Positions 41,767 to 43,640 of a stretch of 43,640 nt of DNA are shown in pieces. The stretch's first letter is position 1, and each line of letters opens with the position of its first letter. The position numbers were made by a program, and so were the translations under genes. Location: positions 1 through 43,640 of the forward strand of contig CAHJWU010000002.1 of assembly GCA_903643085.1 (NCBI GenBank), written 5' to 3'. Source of the DNA: Rhodospirillales bacterium (GTDB lineage Bacteria; Pseudomonadota; Alphaproteobacteria; Acetobacterales; Acetobacteraceae). Below the pieces are notes generated by a model, which worked only from the letters and a program-made list of their open reading frames with translations, was not told the origin of the DNA and did not search any database.

Positions 41767-42525
41767 TCAGCCTGTCCGCTTTGCCCAGGCCAGGCCCCGT
41801 CTGAGCAGGGTGTAGAAAACGGGAAGCGCCCAGGCGCCGCGGTCCGTGCCGGGCCAGTGATCCATGTAGGGGCGCATGTCGTGATGGCCGCGACAATGGC
41901 CCAGGGTCAGATAGAGCACGCCGCCCTGGCCAACGTCGTGGAGGTAGAAGACGGGGTGCGCTGCTTCGGACCAGTCCTTGCACGCGAAGCCGGTGGCCTC
42001 GCCGCCGAACCTCGTCTCCAGCAGCACGTGCAGATCGCCGTAGGTCTCCAGCAAATAGAGCTCGTCGTCGGTCTCGAACGGCTCGACGCCGTGCACGAGC
42101 GGGTGGGTCGGGTCGGCCACCGTCACCCGGTACGGCGCGATAGGCGGGTGAGCGACGAACATCGAGCCCAGTGTCTGCATGAACAGCGGCGCCCAGCGTG
42201 GGGCGTCGTAGCTGCCGTCCGCCGTCTGTCGCAGCAGGGAGTTGGTGCCGTGCAGGGCATACCAGCGCCGGCCCGCCTCCACCCATCCTCGCAGGGCTTC
42301 CTGCGCCGGCAAAGACGGCACCACGTCGCAGGTGTAGCTCACCAGGAAATCGCACGCGGCCAGTGCCGCGACGTTCTCATAATCCTCGAACACGCGCACG
42401 CGCACGCGCTCGTCCTCGGCCAGAAGCTTGAGCAGCTCCAGACGGGCGAAATCGAAATCGTGGTACTTGCCGCCCACCACCAGCGCGCAGTCCAGCGCGC
42501 GCGTGCCCTGCCCGGTCTCAGCCAT
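41767..42525 (-). CDS. ThuA-like domain protein (second)
   Basis: I take ATG 42525 (MAETGQGTRALDCALVVGGKY), which overlaps the end of the thiolase gene by eight bases. The 252-residue protein has the ThuA pattern: VVGGKYHDFDFARLELLKLL, CDFLVSYTCDVVPS, WYALHGTNSLLRQT, ETDDELYLLETYGD and a C-terminal GGVLYLTLGHCRGHHDMRPY. It differs strongly from the ThuA protein at 20489, so it is not a recent duplicate. The operon thiolase, ThuA, ABM suggests a role late in the pathway. Confidence 0.8.
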   Translation of the reverse strand: MAETGQGTRALDCALVVGGKYHDFDFARLELLKLLAEDERVRVRVFEDYENVAALAACDFLVSYTCDVVPSLPAQEALRGWVEAGRRWYALHGTNSLLRQTADGSYDAPRWAPLFMQTLGSMFVAHPPIAPYRVTVADPTHPLVHGVEPFETDDELYLLETYGDLHVLLETRFGGEATGFACKDWSEAAHPVFYLHDVGQGGVLYLTLGHCRGHHDMRPYMDHWPGTDRGAWALPVFYTLLRRGLAWAKRTG

Positions 42526-43640
42526 CGGCCCGCATCCGCCAGACCGGATCACCGTCGGCCCCGGGCACGGACCATCCCGTGCTGCCGACCGGCTCTGCGC
42601 GTCCGTCTGTCAGAAAGGCGATCGCCTCGCCGTCGGCGGCGGGGACCTTGGCCAGAAAGCGCGCGCCGCCGGGCGTCCGGCCGACGATCACCCCGAAGCG
42701 CGGGCTGCCGTCGCGCGCGTAGAGCACCGTGTAGGTCTCGATCCTCGCCTGTCCGGCGTACCCCTCCACCAGAGGCGGGATCGGGCCGCGCACGGCGTCG
42801 GCCACATGCTGGACGTCGAAATCCTGCGGAAAGCGTGCGCCGGTCGGCGTGCTGGACAGCAGGATGGTGTGGTTGTGCGAGGCGAAGCCGCCGTTGGCGA
42901 ACAGCAGGCCGCGCCCGGACTCCTTGCGCAACCGATGCACCAGGCTGACGACCGCGTGGCCCATGTAGTTGCCGATCGGGCCGCCGCCGAACGTGAGGCC
43001 GCCGAACACGCTGGCCGGCCGATCCGCCGGCCAGCCCAGCACGCGCCGCGCCATCTTCGGCACGCACGGATAACAGCTGTACAGCTCGACGAGGTCGAGA
43101 TCCTTCGCGTTCACACCGTTCATCGACATGGCGCGGGTCAGCGAGGCGGTCATCCCCGGCGATTCGTCGTAGCGGTCGCGGGTGAGGAAATCCTCGGGCT
43201 CGTGCGCCGCCGCCCCGTAGCCGACATGGACGATGCGATGCTCCGGCACCCCTCGGCTGCGGGCCAGAGCGAGGCTGGTGACGATGAAGCCGGCGCCCTG
43301 GTTGACCGAGCTGTTGGCCACCATGAGTTTCAGGTAGGGGTGCGCCAACGGCCGGTTGTCAGCCGATGGCGTGCGTATCTGCGCGGCCGATACGGGTCGG
43401 CGCAGCCAGGCGCCGTCATTGTCAGCCGCCACCTCGGAGAACCGCGACCAGATCTCGCCTGTCTCCGCCTGGCCCTGGTCCAAGGTCTGGCCATAGGCGG
43501 CCCGCCCGGCATTCTCGTAGAGAGGATAGACGTCGGTCGGCGTCACCAGGCCGAAACGGGCGCGCAGGCCGGGGGCGGCGCGCGCTGCCACCGCTTCTAT
43601 GGCGCTGTGCGACGAGGCGGCATCGCCGGCCGCCGCGGCC
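42518..43640 (-). CDS. Thiolase-like protein type 1 with extra C-terminal domain, N-terminus missing
   Basis: The frame is open to the right edge, so the N-terminal part (including the nucleophile Cys region) is outside the window; about 373 residues are visible. TPTDVYPLYENAGRAAYGQT, then LVELYSCYPCVPKMAR and the thiolase core FGGLTFGGGPIGNYMGHAVV identify the thiolase-like type 1 family. A further ~80 residues (IETYTVLYARDGSPRFGVIV and on) match its characteristic added C-terminal OB-like domain. It may perform a CoA-dependent cleavage complementary to the thiolase/DUF35 pair at 35620-37178. Its stop overlaps the ThuA start. Confidence 0.88.
   Translation of the reverse strand, partial: AAAAGDAASSHSAIEAVAARAAPGLRARFGLVTPTDVYPLYENAGRAAYGQTLDQGQAETGEIWSRFSEVAADNDGAWLRRPVSAAQIRTPSADNRPLAHPYLKLMVANSSVNQGAGFIVTSLALARSRGVPEHRIVHVGYGAAAHEPEDFLTRDRYDESPGMTASLTRAMSMNGVNAKDLDLVELYSCYPCVPKMARRVLGWPADRPASVFGGLTFGGGPIGNYMGHAVVSLVHRLRKESGRGLLFANGGFASHNHTILLSSTPTGARFPQDFDVQHVADAVRGPIPPLVEGYAGQARIETYTVLYARDGSPRFGVIVGRTPGGARFLAKVPAADGEAIAFLTDGRAEPVGSTGWSVPGADGDPVWRMRADG

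Noticed and set aside
1-43640. tRNA, rRNA or riboswitch
   Set aside because: I saw no cloverleaf-like GTTCRANNC/CCA pattern or known riboswitch core in the spacers; a covariance-model scan would be needed to exclude small RNAs.

Overview
This is a high-GC bacterial segment, most likely alphaproteobacterial and probably Acetobacteraceae (Gluconacetobacter/Komagataeibacter-like). Three things point there. Intergenic spaces carry several copies of a nested-hairpin repeat of the AAAAGTTTTTGCTTC type that I associate with that family. There are remnants of IS66 and IS5/IS1031-type transposases. There is also a relic of a GT4 glycosyltransferase start of the kind found in exopolysaccharide clusters. 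The taxonomic call is inference from repeats and decayed elements, not from a marker gene.

Layout. 1-561 is the biotinyl C-terminus of an acyl-CoA carboxylase. 562-3630 is a graveyard: a repeat, a truncated Gfo/Idh/MocA gene start, an IS66 transposase fragment, a frameshifted PAP2 phosphatase and a truncated glycosyltransferase. 3631-8420 holds housekeeping or stress genes: a metallo-beta-lactamase-fold phospholipase-like hydrolase, msrA, an SDR and a half-size ABC exporter. 8531-14648 (minus strand) is a complete heavy-metal-type RND efflux operon ordered adaptor, pump, outer-membrane lipoprotein. 14649-15942 is decayed DNA with a repeat-like stretch and an IS5-family remnant.

15943 to the right edge is a dense, strand-switching catabolic cluster. 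It encodes E1 alpha, E1 beta and a free-standing lipoyl protein of a 2-oxoacid dehydrogenase, with an E2 catalytic core as a separate gene 20 kb away. It also encodes two Rieske oxygenase alpha subunits, two ThuA-like proteins, a CurA-like reductase, an Old Yellow Enzyme and a molybdopterin oxidoreductase. Further members are four intact SDRs (plus one SDR relic), an acyl-CoA synthetase, a convergent/divergent pair of acyl-CoA dehydrogenases, two thiolase-superfamily proteins (one overlapping a DUF35 gene), two NTF2/SnoaL-like proteins, and VOC, NIPSNAP, ABM and TIM-barrel proteins. A LuxR-type regulator sits in the middle.

How the genes may work together (inference). The set resembles an aerobic CoA-dependent pathway for a cyclic or polycyclic substrate, perhaps terpenoid or steroid-like: ring oxygenation by Rieske enzymes, redox steps by SDR, OYE and CurA enzymes, CoA activation, desaturation by a two-gene acyl-CoA dehydrogenase, retro-aldol or thiolytic cleavage by thiolase plus DUF35, and oxidative decarboxylation of a 2-oxoacid by an unusually dispersed dehydrogenase complex. 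The substrate cannot be read from the sequence. No ferredoxin, ferredoxin reductase or lipoamide dehydrogenase gene is visible in the window. The most distinctive observation is the dispersed 2-oxoacid dehydrogenase whose E2 is split into lipoyl-only and catalytic-only proteins, with no peripheral subunit-binding domain seen in either.
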